This document shows positions 22,318-33,665 of a stretch of DNA of 64,000 nucleotides, one piece after another. The notes beneath the pieces are model-generated. The model did no database searches, was not told the DNA's origin, and worked only from the letters and a program-made list of their open reading frames with translations. Source of the stretch: Yersinia pekkanenii (lineage in GTDB: Bacteria; Pseudomonadota; Gammaproteobacteria; Enterobacterales; Enterobacteriaceae); contig NZ_CQAZ01000022.1 in NCBI RefSeq assembly GCF_001152565.1, forward strand, positions 1-64,000, in the 5' to 3' direction. Both the position numbers and the translations under genes were made by a program. Numbering within the stretch: the stretch's first letter is position 1; the number at the start of each line of letters is the position of its first letter.

Positions 22318-23148
22318 TTACGTGCCCCATTGCCCCAGAGTAACACGATCATTATTACCATAATCTTTATGCGTCATTACAGCACTAAATCCCGCTTTTT
22401 TAAGGTGTTTCTGTACTGTATTGGCTTGCTGCCAGCCATGTTCCAGCATTAACCAGCCGCCCACCTCTAAATAAGCCGGTGCCTGGCGGATAATCTCCGC
22501 CAGATCAGCCAGACCTTCGGCCGCGGCCACCAGCGCACTGTGCGGCTCATAGCGGACATCCCCCTGGCTAAGATGAAGGTCATTGGCATCAATATATGGG
22601 GGATTGCTGGCAATAAGGGTAAAGCACCCGCTCACTGATTCAAACCAATTGCTTTGCAGAAAATGAACATTAGCTATCGCGAGTTTTTCTGCATTATGGC
22701 GGGCCAGAGCAACGGCATCCGCTTTAATATCAACCCCTACCACCGCGCAGTCTGGCCGTTCGCTGGCCACAGCCAAGGCAATGGCACCAGTACCGGTGCC
22801 TAGATCCAAAATACGACAAGGGGTAGCCGGTAAATGCGCCAGCGCCTGTTCAACCAGGCATTCGGTGTCCGGACGCGGGATAAGTGTGGCGGAGGAAACA
22901 CTGAGCGGCAGCGACCAGAACTCACGCTCCCCGACCAGATAAGCAATCGGCTCGCCCTGCGCACGGCGGACTGCCAGTTGATCCAATATCGCTAACTGCC
23001 CGGCGGCCAGCTCAGTTTCACCGAAAGCCAACAAATAGGTTCGCGCCCTTCCGGTCACAAAACTCAACAAAATCTCGGCATCGCGCTTCGGGCTGTCACT
23101 TTGCGTGAAACGGGCTGCCGCTAACAACAACCACTGCTGATAATCCAT
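22318..23148 (-). CDS. prmC: PrmC, release factor glutamine methyltransferase
   Basis: It methylates the glutamine of the GGQ motif in release factors RF1 and RF2. It has 276 residues. The SAM loop ILDLGTGTGAIALA is near 113-126 and the catalytic SNPPYID near 182. It overlaps prfA, its substrate gene, by one base (shared A in TAATG), as in E. coli hemA-prfA-prmC. Confidence 0.96.
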   Translation of the reverse strand: MDYQQWLLLAAARFTQSDSPKRDAEILLSFVTGRARTYLLAFGETELAAGQLAILDQLAVRRAQGEPIAYLVGEREFWSLPLSVSSATLIPRPDTECLVEQALAHLPATPCRILDLGTGTGAIALAVASERPDCAVVGVDIKADAVALARHNAEKLAIANVHFLQSNWFESVSGCFTLIASNPPYIDANDLHLSQGDVRYEPHSALVAAAEGLADLAEIIRQAPAYLEVGGWLMLEHGWQQANTVQKHLKKAGFSAVMTHKDYGNNDRVTLGQWGT

Positions 23149-24230
23149 TAATCTTGCTCGGACAACGCAGAGAGCTGATCAGCTTGATATTCCTGCACAA
23201 TTGGCTGGATAAGCATGTCCAGTTTACCTTCCATCACTTCATCCAGACGATACAGTGTTAGGTTGATGCGGTGGTCAGTCACGCGCCCCTGCGGGAAGTT
23301 ATAAGTGCGATTACGGTCAGAGCGGTCACCCGTTCCTAATAAATTGCGACGCTCGGAGGCCTCTGCCAGTTGGCGTTTTTGCATTTCAGCGGCACGGATA
23401 CGCGCCCCCAACACTGACATTGCCTTGGCTTTATTTTTATGTTGTGAACGTTCGTCCTGACACTCCACTACCAGCCCCGTGGGAATATGGGTAATACGGA
23501 TCGCCGAATCGGTGGTGTTAACGTGCTGACCACCCGCACCTGAAGAACGGAAGGTATCAATACGTAAATCACCGGCGTTGATTTCCGGCATTTCAGCTTC
23601 AGGAATAGCCGGCATGACCGCAACCGTGCATGCAGAGGTATGAATACGGCCTTGTGATTCGGTTTCAGGTACCCGTTGAACACGGTGACCACCTGACTCG
23701 AATTTCAATCGCCCGAAGACACCATCGCCGGAAACCTTGGCAATCACTTCTTTATACCCCCCATGTTCACCCTCGCTGGCGCTCATGATTTCCACTTTCC
23801 AGCGGCGTGCCTCAGCATAACGGCTGTACATGCGGAACATGTCACCGGCAAAAATAGCCGCCTCATCGCCGCCAGTCCCGGCGCGTATCTCCAGGAAGCA
23901 ATCACGCTCATCATCAGGGTCTTTGGGGAGCAATAACACCTGCAACTGCTGTTCCAGCTCTTCGCTGCGCGCTTTGGCGTCTTTCAGTTCTTCCTGTGCC
24001 ATTTCACGCATTTCAGCATCGCCCAGCATCATTTCTGCGGCTTCGATATCATCTTGCACGCTGCGCCATTCTTTAAAACAGCGAGTGACATCCGTCAATT
24101 GCGCATATTCACGTGATAACGCGCGGAAACGGTCTTGATCGGCAATAACGCTGGCATCGCCAAGGTACGCCAGCACTTCTTCGTGGCGCTCTTGTAACGC
24201 TTCCAGTTTGGCAACAATAGAAGACTTCAT
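23148..24230 (-). CDS. prfA: Peptide chain release factor 1
   Basis: RF1 recognises UAA and UAG stop codons and triggers peptidyl-tRNA hydrolysis. It has 360 residues. The GGQ loop [10 protein letters not shown] is near 228-237. The tripeptide anticodon region reads VPETESQG, so the PxT motif is P-E-T rather than the P-A-T of E. coli RF1. It lies between hemA and prmC on the same strand. Confidence 0.97.
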   Translation of the reverse strand: MKSSIVAKLEALQERHEEVLAYLGDASVIADQDRFRALSREYAQLTDVTRCFKEWRSVQDDIEAAEMMLGDAEMREMAQEELKDAKARSEELEQQLQVLLLPKDPDDERDCFLEIRAGTGGDEAAIFAGDMFRMYSRYAEARRWKVEIMSASEGEHGGYKEVIAKVSGDGVFGRLKFESGGHRVQRVPETESQGRIHTSACTVAVMPAIPEAEMPEINAGDLRIDTFRSSGAGGQHVNTTDSAIRITHIPTGLVVECQDERSQHKNKAKAMSVLGARIRAAEMQKRQLAEASERRNLLGTGDRSDRNRTYNFPQGRVTDHRINLTLYRLDEVMEGKLDMLIQPIVQEYQADQLSALSEQD

Positions 24231-24261
24231 CCGTGGTTTTAAACCCTGTAATTAGAGGAAA

Positions 24262-25524
24262 CTAGTGCTGATCCAGCCCAAGGCTGTCGCGTAATAATTG
24301 TAACCGCTCCATATCACCGTCACTGGCGGCTTGCTGGAGAGATTTGGTGGGCGCATGGATCAGGCGGTTGGTTAGCTTATGGGCCAGTTCATTGACCACC
24401 TGTTCTACATTCGCGCCCTGTTCAATGGCGGCCAAGGCTTTAGCCGTCATTTCACTGCGAACCTGTTCAGCCTGAGAGCGATAATCACGAATGGTTTCGA
24501 CCGCCCCCTGAGCACGCAGCCAGGCCATAAAATTCATACTTTCTTGTTGGACTATCGATTCAGCCTGAACCGCAGCCGCCTGACGTTGTGCCATATTGTG
24601 CTGAATAATCGCGTGTAGATCATCAACACTGTATAAATAGGCATTAGCCAGTTTACCCACTTCAGGCTCGATATCCCGTGGTACGGCGATATCAACAAAC
24701 AGCATCGGCTGATTGCGACGACTTTTCAGTGCCCGTTCAACCATCCCTTTCCCAATAATAGGTAATGGGCTGGCAGTTGAACTGATAATGATGTCGGCAT
24801 CAGCCAGACGGGCGTCTATTTCCGGCAAAGTAATCACTTCGGCCCCAACCTCGGTTGCCAACAATTGGGCGCGCTCGCGGGTGCGGTTAGCGATAATCAT
24901 ATGCTTGACTTGATGCTCACGCAGATGACGTGCCACCAGCTCAATAGTTTCACCGGCACCGACCAGCAACACATTCAGGTCAGAAAGTGACTCAAATATT
25001 TGCCGCGCCAGCGTACAGGCAGCAAAAGCCACCGAAACCGCACTGGCACCTATTTCTGTTTCAGTGCGAACCCGTTTGGCAACGGAGAATGATTTTTGGA
25101 ACAGACGCTCCAGCTCGCCGGACAGCGATTGGCCGCGCTGTGATTCAGCAAAGGCTTTTTTCACCTGTCCCAAAATCTGTGGTTCGCCTAACACTAGAGA
25201 GTCCAACCCACTGGCAACCCGCATCAAATGGCTCACAGCTTCATTACCGTGGTGCCAATACAGGCTTTTTTTCACTTCGTCCGGGCTGAGTTTATGATAA
25301 CTACACAGCCAAGCGACCAGTTGTTCGTGCAGATTTTCTTGCTGTTCTACGCTAAGGTATAACTCCGTTCGGTTGCACGTAGACAATACGACACCGCCCT
25401 GCACCAACGGTTGTTGGAGCAAGCTAGCAAGCGCCTGATCGATCGATTCCGGTGAAAATGTCACGCGTTCACGTAGCGATACAGGCGCAGTTTTGTGGTT
25501 AATACCTAATGCAAGCAGAGTCAT
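24262..25524 (-). CDS. hemA: Glutamyl-tRNA reductase
   Basis: The first committed step of C5-pathway tetrapyrrole synthesis: it reduces glutamyl-tRNA-Glu to glutamate-1-semialdehyde with NADPH. The 420 residues from this ATG start [14 protein letters not shown], like E. coli; the open frame extends 18 codons further upstream without support. The catalytic Cys50 lies in STCNRTE, the NADPH loop [14 protein letters not shown] near 190, and the C-terminal dimerisation helices follow. It is divergent from lolB, sharing a 230-base promoter region. Confidence 0.96.
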   Translation of the reverse strand: MTLLALGINHKTAPVSLRERVTFSPESIDQALASLLQQPLVQGGVVLSTCNRTELYLSVEQQENLHEQLVAWLCSYHKLSPDEVKKSLYWHHGNEAVSHLMRVASGLDSLVLGEPQILGQVKKAFAESQRGQSLSGELERLFQKSFSVAKRVRTETEIGASAVSVAFAACTLARQIFESLSDLNVLLVGAGETIELVARHLREHQVKHMIIANRTRERAQLLATEVGAEVITLPEIDARLADADIIISSTASPLPIIGKGMVERALKSRRNQPMLFVDIAVPRDIEPEVGKLANAYLYSVDDLHAIIQHNMAQRQAAAVQAESIVQQESMNFMAWLRAQGAVETIRDYRSQAEQVRSEMTAKALAAIEQGANVEQVVNELAHKLTNRLIHAPTKSLQQAASDGDMERLQLLRDSLGLDQH

Positions 25525-25753
25525 GAGAACGGCTTCGAGTAATACTGTTGTTAGTATGGATTCTCGTCTGAACCGCATTCTACTTGATGCGCGGGATCAA
25601 TTAAAGCCACACCGCATCTTCCTAAGTATTATCCCAAATTATGATCAATTATTGGTTATCTGCTGTACAACATCGAACAAGATATTGACGCTCTGCCCTC
25701 AGCCCGTTAGCGTGAGCAGAGAAAAACCTGCGACCGATAGGATTTATACCCAT

Positions 25754-26377
25754 ATGTTTGTGCGTAACTTCAGTTTTTATCGCCTATTTCCTTTAGCCAC
25801 TCTGTTGCTGGCTGCCTGTAGCATCACACCACCAACGGGTCCTGCAACCAGCCCCACATCGCCACAATGGCGTCAGCATGAGCAACAATTACAGCAATTG
25901 AGCCAATTCCAGACCCGTGGTGCTTTTGCTTATATCTCTGACAAACAAAAAGTGTATGCACGCTTTTTCTGGCAACAAACCGCGCCTGAGCGCTATCGCC
26001 TATTACTGACCAACCCACTCGGTAGCACTGAACTGGAGTTGGTGGTACAACCGGGGGTTACCCAGTTGACCGATAATCAGGGTAAACGCTATGTCAGTGA
26101 TAATCCGCAAGAAATGATTCAAAAATTGACCGGCATGTCCATTCCATTAGACAGTTTACGCCAATGGATCCTGGGGTTACCTGGGGATACCACCGATTTT
26201 ACGCTGGACGATAAGTACCGTTTGAAGCAACTGACGTATAAACAAGATGGCGTGACGTGGGTGGTTGATTATCAGGAATATAATACTCAGGTGACGCCAT
26301 CATTGCCGAGCCGTATGGAACTGAGCCAAGGTGGGCAGCGCATCAAACTGAAAATGGATAATTGGACTGTCAAATAA
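25754..26377 (+). CDS. lolB: LolB, outer-membrane lipoprotein receptor
   Basis: LolB accepts lipoproteins from LolA and inserts them in the outer membrane. It is a 207-residue lipoprotein, the same as E. coli, with lipobox LLAAC and Cys22 as the modified residue. The mature domain has the conserved [27 protein letters not shown] and [10 protein letters not shown] segments. The longer open frame upstream is not supported. It is followed one base after its stop by ispE. Confidence 0.95.
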   Translation: MFVRNFSFYRLFPLATLLLAACSITPPTGPATSPTSPQWRQHEQQLQQLSQFQTRGAFAYISDKQKVYARFFWQQTAPERYRLLLTNPLGSTELELVVQPGVTQLTDNQGKRYVSDNPQEMIQKLTGMSIPLDSLRQWILGLPGDTTDFTLDDKYRLKQLTYKQDGVTWVVDYQEYNTQVTPSLPSRMELSQGGQRIKLKMDNWTVK

Positions 26378-26378
26378 T

Positions 26379-27275
26379 ATGGTTAGTACCCATCAGCATC
26401 TGTGGCCGTCACCCGCAAAATTGAACCTATTTCTTTATATCACCGGGCAACGGGCCGATGGCTATCACCAATTGCAGACCCTATTCCAGTTTCTCGATTA
26501 TGGCGACCAACTGACGATAGTGCCTCGGGATGACAACCTCATTCGTTTATTAACGCCAGTCCCTGGGGTAGAAAATGAGCAGAATTTGATCGTCCGGGCG
26601 GCACGGTTGCTGCAACAACAATTTTTACAGCAGCCGCCCGGCACGGTAAATATGCCGCGGGGGGCGGATATCAGTATTGATAAACGTTTGCCGATGGGGG
26701 GGGGGCTGGGCGGCGGGTCTTCCAATGCAGCAACGGTGCTGGTAGCACTCAATACGCTGTGGCAATGTGGCCTATCTGATGAAGAATTAGCTGCTCTTGG
26801 GCTCACATTAGGTGCCGATGTGCCGATATTTGTTCATGGGCATGCCGCTTTTGCTGAGGGAATTGGTGAAAAATTGCAGCCAGCAGAGCCTGCGGAGAAG
26901 TGGTATTTGGTGGCACACCCCAATGTAAGCATCCCAACACCCATTATTTTTTCCGATCCTGAATTAAAAAGAAATACGCCAATTCGCCCACTGGCGGCGC
27001 TTTTAAGCACTCCGTACGCAAATGATTGCGAACCGATCGCAAGAAAACGTTTTCGCGAGGTTGAACAGGTTCTTTCATGGCTGTTAGAATACGCTCCGTC
27101 ACGCCTTACCGGAACCGGCGCTTGTGTGTTTGCAGAATTCGACACGGAATCATCGGCCCGGCAGGTGTTAAGTATTGCCCCAGAGTGGTTGCACGGGTTT
27201 GTCGCCCGTGGCGTGAATGTTTCGCCCCTGCATCGTGCTCGCTCTGGGAGAATTAAACGTTGTGAGCACAGATAA
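26379..27275 (+). CDS. ispE: IspE, CDP-methylerythritol kinase
   Basis: It phosphorylates 4-diphosphocytidyl-2-C-methyl-D-erythritol in the MEP isoprenoid pathway. A GHMP-kinase fold is shown by the N-terminal [13 protein letters not shown], the ATP loop [13 protein letters not shown] near 108-120 and [11 protein letters not shown] near 248. At 298 residues it is about 15 longer than E. coli, with a short basic tail after the usual SPLHRA end. It is translationally close to lolB and upstream of prs, as in E. coli. Confidence 0.95.
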   Translation: MVSTHQHLWPSPAKLNLFLYITGQRADGYHQLQTLFQFLDYGDQLTIVPRDDNLIRLLTPVPGVENEQNLIVRAARLLQQQFLQQPPGTVNMPRGADISIDKRLPMGGGLGGGSSNAATVLVALNTLWQCGLSDEELAALGLTLGADVPIFVHGHAAFAEGIGEKLQPAEPAEKWYLVAHPNVSIPTPIIFSDPELKRNTPIRPLAALLSTPYANDCEPIARKRFREVEQVLSWLLEYAPSRLTGTGACVFAEFDTESSARQVLSIAPEWLHGFVARGVNVSPLHRARSGRIKRCEHR

Positions 27276-27435
27276 CGATTTACAGCAAAGGTTGAAGTAA
27301 TGGCCCCACTGACCTTGGTTTCTGAAAATATTTGTCTCATTTGATTGAAAGCCGGTTCATAATGCTGTTTTGTTTTGGCTTTAAATACCCGTATGTATAT
27401 TGCAATCAGTATGAATAATCGCCCCTGATTACTGA

Positions 27436-28425
<990 letters not shown>

Positions 28426-28441
28426 TCAGTAGCAGATAAAG

Positions 28442-28476
28442 AAAAACCCGTTGAAGCAGATGCGACAACGGGTTTT
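28442..28476 (+). terminator. prs terminator
   Basis: AAAAACCCGTTG and CAACGGGTTTT stem, T-run at the end, 17 bases after the prs stop. Confidence 0.85.
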
Positions 28477-28565
28477 CTACTCTTGCTCATCAATCTCTTG
28501 AGCCGTCATTACTCCTCCCCCTAACAATCAGTCAATTGGGAAACTGCAAAGCAGAAAGATCAAGC

Positions 28566-28838
28566 CTATGAATGCCTTTCCTTCCGGGTGCAACGTTTAT
28601 CAAAGTGCTTAACCCACCAATAGCGGTCGGCAACTTGTTCACGCCCACCAACACGTGCGCCAACCAACCACAACAGTGCACCAACAAAAATACTCATTAC
28701 GGCACCATGGGCAAAGAATTGTGGTAAACCAAGTTGGGTAACCTCAGTCAGGATTGAGTAACCTACCCCAACGACCATGGTAACCAACCCCAAGCCCATC
28801 AGCACGTTACCCATCATTGCTGCGTTTTTACGTTTCAT
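28566..28838 (-). CDS. ychH: YchH, DUF2583 stress-associated membrane protein
   Basis: A 90-residue inner-membrane protein with two hydrophobic segments (about 8-28 and 38-60), matching E. coli YchH, a CRP-controlled gene linked to oxidative and other stress. The positively charged tail (DRYWWVKHFDKRC) is conserved. Molecular function is unknown. Good upstream GGAGG at 28847-28851 (complement) supports the start. Confidence 0.88.
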   Translation of the reverse strand: MKRKNAAMMGNVLMGLGLVTMVVGVGYSILTEVTQLGLPQFFAHGAVMSIFVGALLWLVGARVGGREQVADRYWWVKHFDKRCTRKERHS

Positions 28839-29169
28839 ATGCCACCTCCAGTTGGGTTGTCAATAAATAACCACTCGGCCAGGCACTTAAAGCTGCTTGC
28901 GTAGTGCGATTATTTATATCCACTTAATAACTAAGTATAGTCAGGCTAGCGATGAAGGTATTGCGCTAGAGATCACAACTGACAAATATATTTCAACAAA
29001 TCTTTACACTATCCAGACAGTTGGCACCAAACTTGAATTATACATAGGAGTAACTATTCACATCTCGAACCATTTCCTCTCAATAAATCCACACTAGCAG
29101 TTTTGTTATTCTGCGCCATGACAGGTAAACTGTGGCACTTTATTTCCTTTAGTAATAGCGAATGATGAC
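28839..29169. other. Intergenic region between divergent ychH and pth
   Basis: AT-rich; it should hold promoters for both genes. A 66-codon open frame here has no ribosome site or recognisable product. No clear CRP palindrome was found by eye. Confidence 0.4.
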
Positions 29170-29760
29170 GTGAGCTGTATTAAATTAATCGTTGGGCTAG
29201 CAAATCCAGGCGCTGAATATGCCCAAACCCGTCATAATGCGGGTGCCTGGTATGTGGATTTATTGTCTGAACGCCATAACCAGCCCCTAAAAGAAGAGAG
29301 CAAATTCTTCGGTTATACCGCGCGGTTAAATTTGGTAGGCCAAGATATTCGCTTGCTGGTGCCGTCTACATTTATGAATCTCAGTGGCAAGGCTGTAGCC
29401 GCAATGGCGGGGTTTTACCGTATCCTGCCGGAAGAGATCTTAGTCGCACACGATGAGTTGGATATTCCGCCAGGCGTGGCAAAATTAAAACTGGGCGGCG
29501 GTAACGGGGGTCATAATGGCCTGAAAGATATTCAGAGTCGGTTGGGCAATAATCCTAACTTTTATCGTTTACGCATCGGAATCGGCCATCCGGGTGATAA
29601 AAGCAAAGTCACTGGTTTTGTGCTAGGAAAACCACCGGCGAGCGAACAAACCTTAATTGACGAGGCCATTGACGAAGCTATCCGCTGCACTGAAGTGTTA
29701 CTGCAAGAAGACATTACCAAGGCAATGAATCGCCTGCATTCTTTTAAGGCTAATGCATAA
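29170..29760 (+). CDS. pth: Peptidyl-tRNA hydrolase
   Basis: It releases tRNA from prematurely dropped peptidyl-tRNAs. The 196 residues match family length. Catalytic-site residues are N12 and H22 ([22 protein letters not shown]), with FMNLSGKAV near 70 and [12 protein letters not shown] near 113. The start is GTG, with no strong Shine-Dalgarno. It lies upstream of ychF, but here an extra gene on the other strand separates the two. Confidence 0.96.
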   Translation: MSCIKLIVGLANPGAEYAQTRHNAGAWYVDLLSERHNQPLKEESKFFGYTARLNLVGQDIRLLVPSTFMNLSGKAVAAMAGFYRILPEEILVAHDELDIPPGVAKLKLGGGNGGHNGLKDIQSRLGNNPNFYRLRIGIGHPGDKSKVTGFVLGKPPASEQTLIDEAIDEAIRCTEVLLQEDITKAMNRLHSFKANA

Positions 29761-29815
29761 AGACTTGCCCGGTTCCCCGGCGAACTAACATCGGCTGGGG
29801 GACCTGTATCTTGTC

Positions 29816-30283
29816 TCATTCGTTTTTATTACACAGTGCATTGACCCCTTGTTGCCCATCGCCGGTCAACACCACGCCCGAGATTATCACCCTAACCCGC
29901 CCGAGAAAATTGTTACTCTTACTGTCATATTCATCAGCGATATCGCTCAGTTTATCGCTACAAAAAACTGTCTCCCACTCATCCACTTTTTTCTTATTAT
30001 CTGACAGGTCATGGCGGCGCTCGAATTTGTCAGTTATGGCAGTAAATTTCAGTTGAATGCTGTCGACGTCCTCATAAAGCGTTTTTTTTTGGTAACCCAC
30101 ATACCTTACGCTGTTGCCTGTTTGGTCTTCTATCGCGACACCATATTGGTCAATTAACGGTGCAAAGGTTGGCGCAGGAGACTCAATATCTGCCGTCAAA
30201 AACCGCATCCCCATGATACCGGCCATTCCCCCTAACAGAACGACCATTAACCACTTATAGAGACTCATTTCCATTGGGATCAT
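29816..30283 (-). CDS. Unrecognised membrane-anchored protein between pth and ychF
   Basis: A 155-residue protein not recognised from any family. It has one N-terminal hydrophobic segment (about residues 8-26: KWLMVVLLGGMAGIMGMRF) that is either a signal anchor or an uncleaved signal, then a soluble mixed alpha/beta domain with two cysteines (VFCSDKL and NALCNKNE at the C terminus) that could form a disulfide in the periplasm. Three in-frame Met codons (1, 4, 6) compete for the start. It is convergent with pth and divergent from ychF. The E. coli pth-ychF interval has no such gene, so this is an accessory or Yersinia-specific insertion. Confidence 0.6.
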   Translation of the reverse strand: MIPMEMSLYKWLMVVLLGGMAGIMGMRFLTADIESPAPTFAPLIDQYGVAIEDQTGNSVRYVGYQKKTLYEDVDSIQLKFTAITDKFERRHDLSDNKKKVDEWETVFCSDKLSDIADEYDSKSNNFLGRVRVIISGVVLTGDGQQGVNALCNKNE

Positions 30284-30541
30284 CCAAATTCAGTATGCAG
30301 GCCATAATCACTAGTTATCGGACATTAGTCAGAAAACTTCAGATGGTGAAAGCGTGATCCCCGACACAGAGTTAGAAAAATCAATTACCTATCAGCCATA
30401 ATAACCAAAATGCTCTTGGCACCGAAACTGCATGATCGAGATAAATCCTCATTATGTGTATAATGGCGGCATAAATTTTGATTACATCGGCACGTTAACC
30501 CTAACGAGTTGATTTTTAAGTTATTTAAGGTGATATAAAAC

Positions 30542-31633
30542 ATGGGATTCAAATGCGGTATTGTGGGCCTGCCTAACGTTGGTAAATCCACCCTGTTCAA
30601 CGCGTTGACACAAGCGGGTATCGAAGCAGCTAACTTCCCGTTCTGTACCATTGAACCCAACACGGGTGTGGTACCAATGCCGGACCCGCGTCTGGACCAA
30701 CTGGCCGAGATAGTTAAACCTCAACGTATCTTGCCAACTAGCATGGAATTCGTCGATATCGCCGGTCTGGTTAAAGGTGCCTCCAAAGGCGAAGGCTTGG
30801 GTAATCAGTTTCTGACCAATATCCGTGAGACTGAAGCTATTGGTCATGTGGTACGTTGTTTTGAAAATGACAACATCATCCATGTTGCCGGCAAAGTTGA
30901 TCCGGTTGATGACATTGATACCATCAATACTGAGCTAGCTCTTTCGGATCTGGAAACCTGTGAACGTGCCATGCACCGTGTTCAGAAGAAAGCTAAAGGC
31001 GGCGATAAAGACGCAAAAGCTGAACTAGAAGCACTGGAAAAATGCCTGCCACATTTAGAGAATGCTGGCATGCTACGCGCATTGAACCTAACCGCAGAAG
31101 ATAAAGCCGCTATTCGTTATCTGAGCTTCCTGACGCTGAAACCCACCATGTACATTGCAAACGTCAATGAAGATGGCTTTGAAAATAACCCATACTTGGA
31201 TCAAGTTCGTGCTATTGCTGCAGCGGAAGGTTCGGTGGTAGTGGCTGTTTGCGCCGCAGTTGAATCTGACATTGCAGAGATGGAAGATGCTGACCGCGCT
31301 GAATTTATGGCCGAGTTGGGTATTGAAGAACCGGGTCTGAACCGAGTGATCCGTGCTGGTTATGAATTGCTGAATTTGCAGACCTATTTCACCGCTGGCG
31401 TAAAAGAAGTGCGCGCCTGGACCATCCCGGTAGGTGCAACCGCACCACAAGCTGCCGGTAAAATTCATACTGACTTCGAAAAAGGCTTTATTCGCGCACA
31501 AACTATCGCCTTTGATGACTTTATCACCTACAAAGGTGAGCAAGGTGCGAAAGAAGCAGGGAAAATGCGTTCAGAAGGCAAAGAGTACATCGTAAAAGAT
31601 GGCGACGTGATGAACTTCCTATTCAACGTCTAA
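30542..31633 (+). CDS. ychF: YchF/EngD, ribosome-binding ATPase
   Basis: An Obg-like P-loop NTPase that prefers ATP, binds ribosomes and negatively influences stress responses in E. coli. It is 363 residues. The Walker [10 protein letters not shown] is at 9-17 and [14 protein letters not shown] near 68-82, with a coiled-coil insert around 130-170 and a C-terminal TGS domain ending [12 protein letters not shown]. The G4-like motif is altered, as in the whole family, which explains ATP use. It is followed by a strong terminator. Confidence 0.96.
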   Translation: MGFKCGIVGLPNVGKSTLFNALTQAGIEAANFPFCTIEPNTGVVPMPDPRLDQLAEIVKPQRILPTSMEFVDIAGLVKGASKGEGLGNQFLTNIRETEAIGHVVRCFENDNIIHVAGKVDPVDDIDTINTELALSDLETCERAMHRVQKKAKGGDKDAKAELEALEKCLPHLENAGMLRALNLTAEDKAAIRYLSFLTLKPTMYIANVNEDGFENNPYLDQVRAIAAAEGSVVVAVCAAVESDIAEMEDADRAEFMAELGIEEPGLNRVIRAGYELLNLQTYFTAGVKEVRAWTIPVGATAPQAAGKIHTDFEKGFIRAQTIAFDDFITYKGEQGAKEAGKMRSEGKEYIVKDGDVMNFLFNV

Positions 31634-31689
31634 ATAGCCTCTGTTGTCTTATGAGGTTTCAGCAAATCTCATAAATACCAGAAACTCAT

Positions 31690-31716
31690 AAAATCCACGC
31701 GCTTGCGTGGATTTTT
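31690..31716 (+). terminator. ychF terminator
   Basis: AAAATCCACGC GCTT GCGTGGATTTTT stem-loop with T-run, 57 bases after the ychF stop. Confidence 0.85.
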
Positions 31717-32111
31717 CATTTCATAGCGTCTCATATTGTTTCGTGGCAGTGCTGTCAAAAATGAGCATATGGGTAAGTTACCAGGCGGAATGGCAGCATG
31801 ACGACAACTGGACGCGCGACCGCACAGCGGTAAAACACCAATGGATCGCTACTTTGCAAACGCCATACTCTGATGCCGTCCATGCAGACTATCATCCCAA
31901 GAATGAACGCATTCAAAATGCAAAATGATAAGCTCGATCTTGAACTGAAAAAATTCAAATGATGTCTATGAATCACACAAGTTATAGCTATCTACCATAT
32001 TTAACAAATGATTACCTTTAGTACGATAAGATTAAGTTTTCATCATTCACATTAGTTTACAACGGTAATTAATTACTTTTATTACCAAGTTGGCGAAAAA
32101 AATGTACTCGA

Positions 32112-32121
32112 CTACGCTTAA
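32112..32121 (+). promoter_or_regulatory. Sigma-S type -10 element of sdsR
   Basis: CTACGCTTAA fits the RpoS extended -10 consensus (CTAYRCTTAA). The predicted RNA start at about 32125 is at correct distance. Confidence 0.65.
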
Positions 32122-32124
32122 GAA

Positions 32125-32229
32125 GTACGGCTGAATAAGCCTACGTTAATGCCAACTTTTAGCGCACGGCTCTCTCCCAAGAGCCATTTCCCTGGACCGA
32201 ATATAGGAATCGTATTCGGTCTTTTTTTA
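32125..32229 (+). ncRNA. sdsR: SdsR (RyeB) small RNA
   Basis: About 104 nt, nearly identical over its 3' two-thirds to enterobacterial SdsR: the block from TTAATGCCAACTTTTAGCG through the CGGCTCTCTCCCAAGAGCC hairpin to the terminator stem ACCGAATA...TATTCGGT plus T7. SdsR is an abundant RpoS-dependent, Hfq-binding RNA that represses several mRNAs (ompD, tolC and mutS in other enterics). The 5' end differs from E. coli (TACGGCTGAATAAGCC against AAGGCGATTTAGCC) but keeps a small hairpin. The E. coli antisense RNA SraC/RyeA overlaps this locus; none can be proven here. It lies next to yebY as in E. coli. Confidence 0.9.
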
Positions 32230-32342
32230 ACTGGCTTATTTTAAAGATTATTTTTCAGTAACAACAAAAATACATGAAAACCACACGAATGTTGATATGC
32301 GGCTTTTTATAGCATCGCGCATTCCTTGCTCCTCGTAGCAAG

Positions 32343-32684
32343 CTATTTTTGGCACAATGTCATGGCGCGCTGCTGGAACGGTTCCAAACTCATTTTATGA
32401 CCTGGAGCCTCACTATCGTCCAGTAACAAAACATCTAATGGTTTCGCGAGTACATGGCCAGACTTCATTTGTACGGTCGCAAGATCATTGAGAGGATATT
32501 GCACTAACGTACTAGGATTAATCACAAATAAAGCATTACCTGCCCGGCATTCCAGCATCACTTCTTCTCGGTTAAATGCCCATTGTTTGCCAAATTCAAA
32601 CTTACTGACAGTCACTATCTTCCCGGCAGCAATAGCGTTAACTGATAGCATCAGTAACGATAATGTCAGCACAAAACTCTTCAT
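32343..32684 (-). CDS. yebY: YebY, DUF2511 exported protein of the copper cluster
   Basis: A 113-residue periplasmic protein with a signal peptide (cleavage after about residue 20, AIAA). It matches E. coli YebY strongly in [30 protein letters not shown] and KMSLEPF. The gene follows copD and copC on the same strand; a role in copper handling is inferred from context only. GAGGA about 8 bases upstream supports the ATG at 32684 over a TTG five codons earlier. Confidence 0.88.
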   Translation of the reverse strand: MKSFVLTLSLLMLSVNAIAAGKIVTVSKFEFGKQWAFNREEVMLECRAGNALFVINPSTLVQYPLNDLATVQMKSGHVLAKPLDVLLLDDSEAPGHKMSLEPFQQRAMTLCQK

Positions 32685-32779
32685 CTTAAATATCCTCAAT
32701 TAACTGATTGCTTTGATTTTCTCGCATACAGAGGAGTTAATGCAAGCTTGGTCGCAATATCGGCTGCCTGTCGCTAACG

Positions 32780-33664
32780 CTAAACCGGTGCCATGGTAGC
32801 AAAAATACTGACCAACAGTAGCACCACCGCGCCAAGGGTAATTTCTATATAGCTGTTTACAACGAGCCAATAGTGAGCTTTAGCCGGTAATTGCTTGAGC
32901 ATAGGAACAATGTGATAGCGGTTAACCAAGGCAACAACAATCATAAATATCACTAATACCACTTTGCTAAGCAATAATATCTGATAAGTTGATGTCAGTG
33001 CCAACGAAGTATCGCGCAACATAATGATGCTGTTAATAACCCCCGTCACCAATATCAATACAACGGCCAAATGCCCCCAACTTGAGAAACGAATCAGAGT
33101 CGTGATGGCTTCGCGTTTAACATTATTATTGTGGGTATAAGCGAGGCAAATCAGGAGTGGTGGTAGGCAACCCAGCCAGTAACCCGCACTGAGCAGATGT
33201 ATGATTTGATTCGTCTGATGCACCCATCCCAATACACCCCCATGCATCGCCGCATGCCCGGTAAAGGCAAGGCTCGCGAGCAACAGTGTTGAGCAACCCG
33301 CCATTAACCGGTAGTCACCTCGGGATAAACCCAGCAATACTATCCACAAACTCAGGATGGATAAACCAAGATGCCATTGCCATATCTGACCAAAGCGGGT
33401 TCCCAATACCGCCCACCAAATAGTTAACCGGTAAGTATCAGCCCAACCATCTCCCATCATGCCAGCCTGAATAGCCAAAAGGCCAATAGCAGAAAGCAAC
33501 CCCAGCAATGTACTGAAGATAAGCAGAGGTGACAGGCGTTTTTTGAGTATTGAAGAGAAACCGACTGGCGCTAACACGGCGGTGAATACACTGATGCCAA
33601 ACATCAGCATCACCGCCAGAAAATGCATAAAGCGACACAGAATGAATAGAGTCGCCAGTGACAT
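32780..33664 (-). CDS. copD: CopD family copper-resistance membrane protein (YebZ)
   Basis: A 294-residue inner-membrane protein with eight hydrophobic segments, CopD domain. Conserved histidines occur in transmembrane regions (RFMHFLAVMLMFG near 12, FTGHAAMHGG near 135, HLLSAGYWLG near 155). CopC and CopD together are thought to import copper across the inner membrane. It begins one base after the copC stop, so the pair is translationally linked; yebY follows. Confidence 0.92.
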   Translation of the reverse strand: MSLATLFILCRFMHFLAVMLMFGISVFTAVLAPVGFSSILKKRLSPLLIFSTLLGLLSAIGLLAIQAGMMGDGWADTYRLTIWWAVLGTRFGQIWQWHLGLSILSLWIVLLGLSRGDYRLMAGCSTLLLASLAFTGHAAMHGGVLGWVHQTNQIIHLLSAGYWLGCLPPLLICLAYTHNNNVKREAITTLIRFSSWGHLAVVLILVTGVINSIIMLRDTSLALTSTYQILLLSKVVLVIFMIVVALVNRYHIVPMLKQLPAKAHYWLVVNSYIEITLGAVVLLLVSIFATMAPV

Positions 33665-33665
33665 A

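Noticed and set aside
23640-23700. RF1 P-E-T in place of P-A-T as a sign of altered stop-codon reading
   Set aside because: The recognition motif is defined as P-x-T and the middle residue varies among RF1 proteins, so altered specificity is not indicated.
28897-29097. 66-codon frame between ychH and pth
   Set aside because: Overlaps the promoter region of both genes and shows no coding features.
31707-31928. 73-codon plus-strand frame between ychF and sdsR
   Set aside because: It begins inside the ychF terminator, has no ribosome site and no recognised relatives; the second half looks protein-like, so a gene remnant cannot be excluded.
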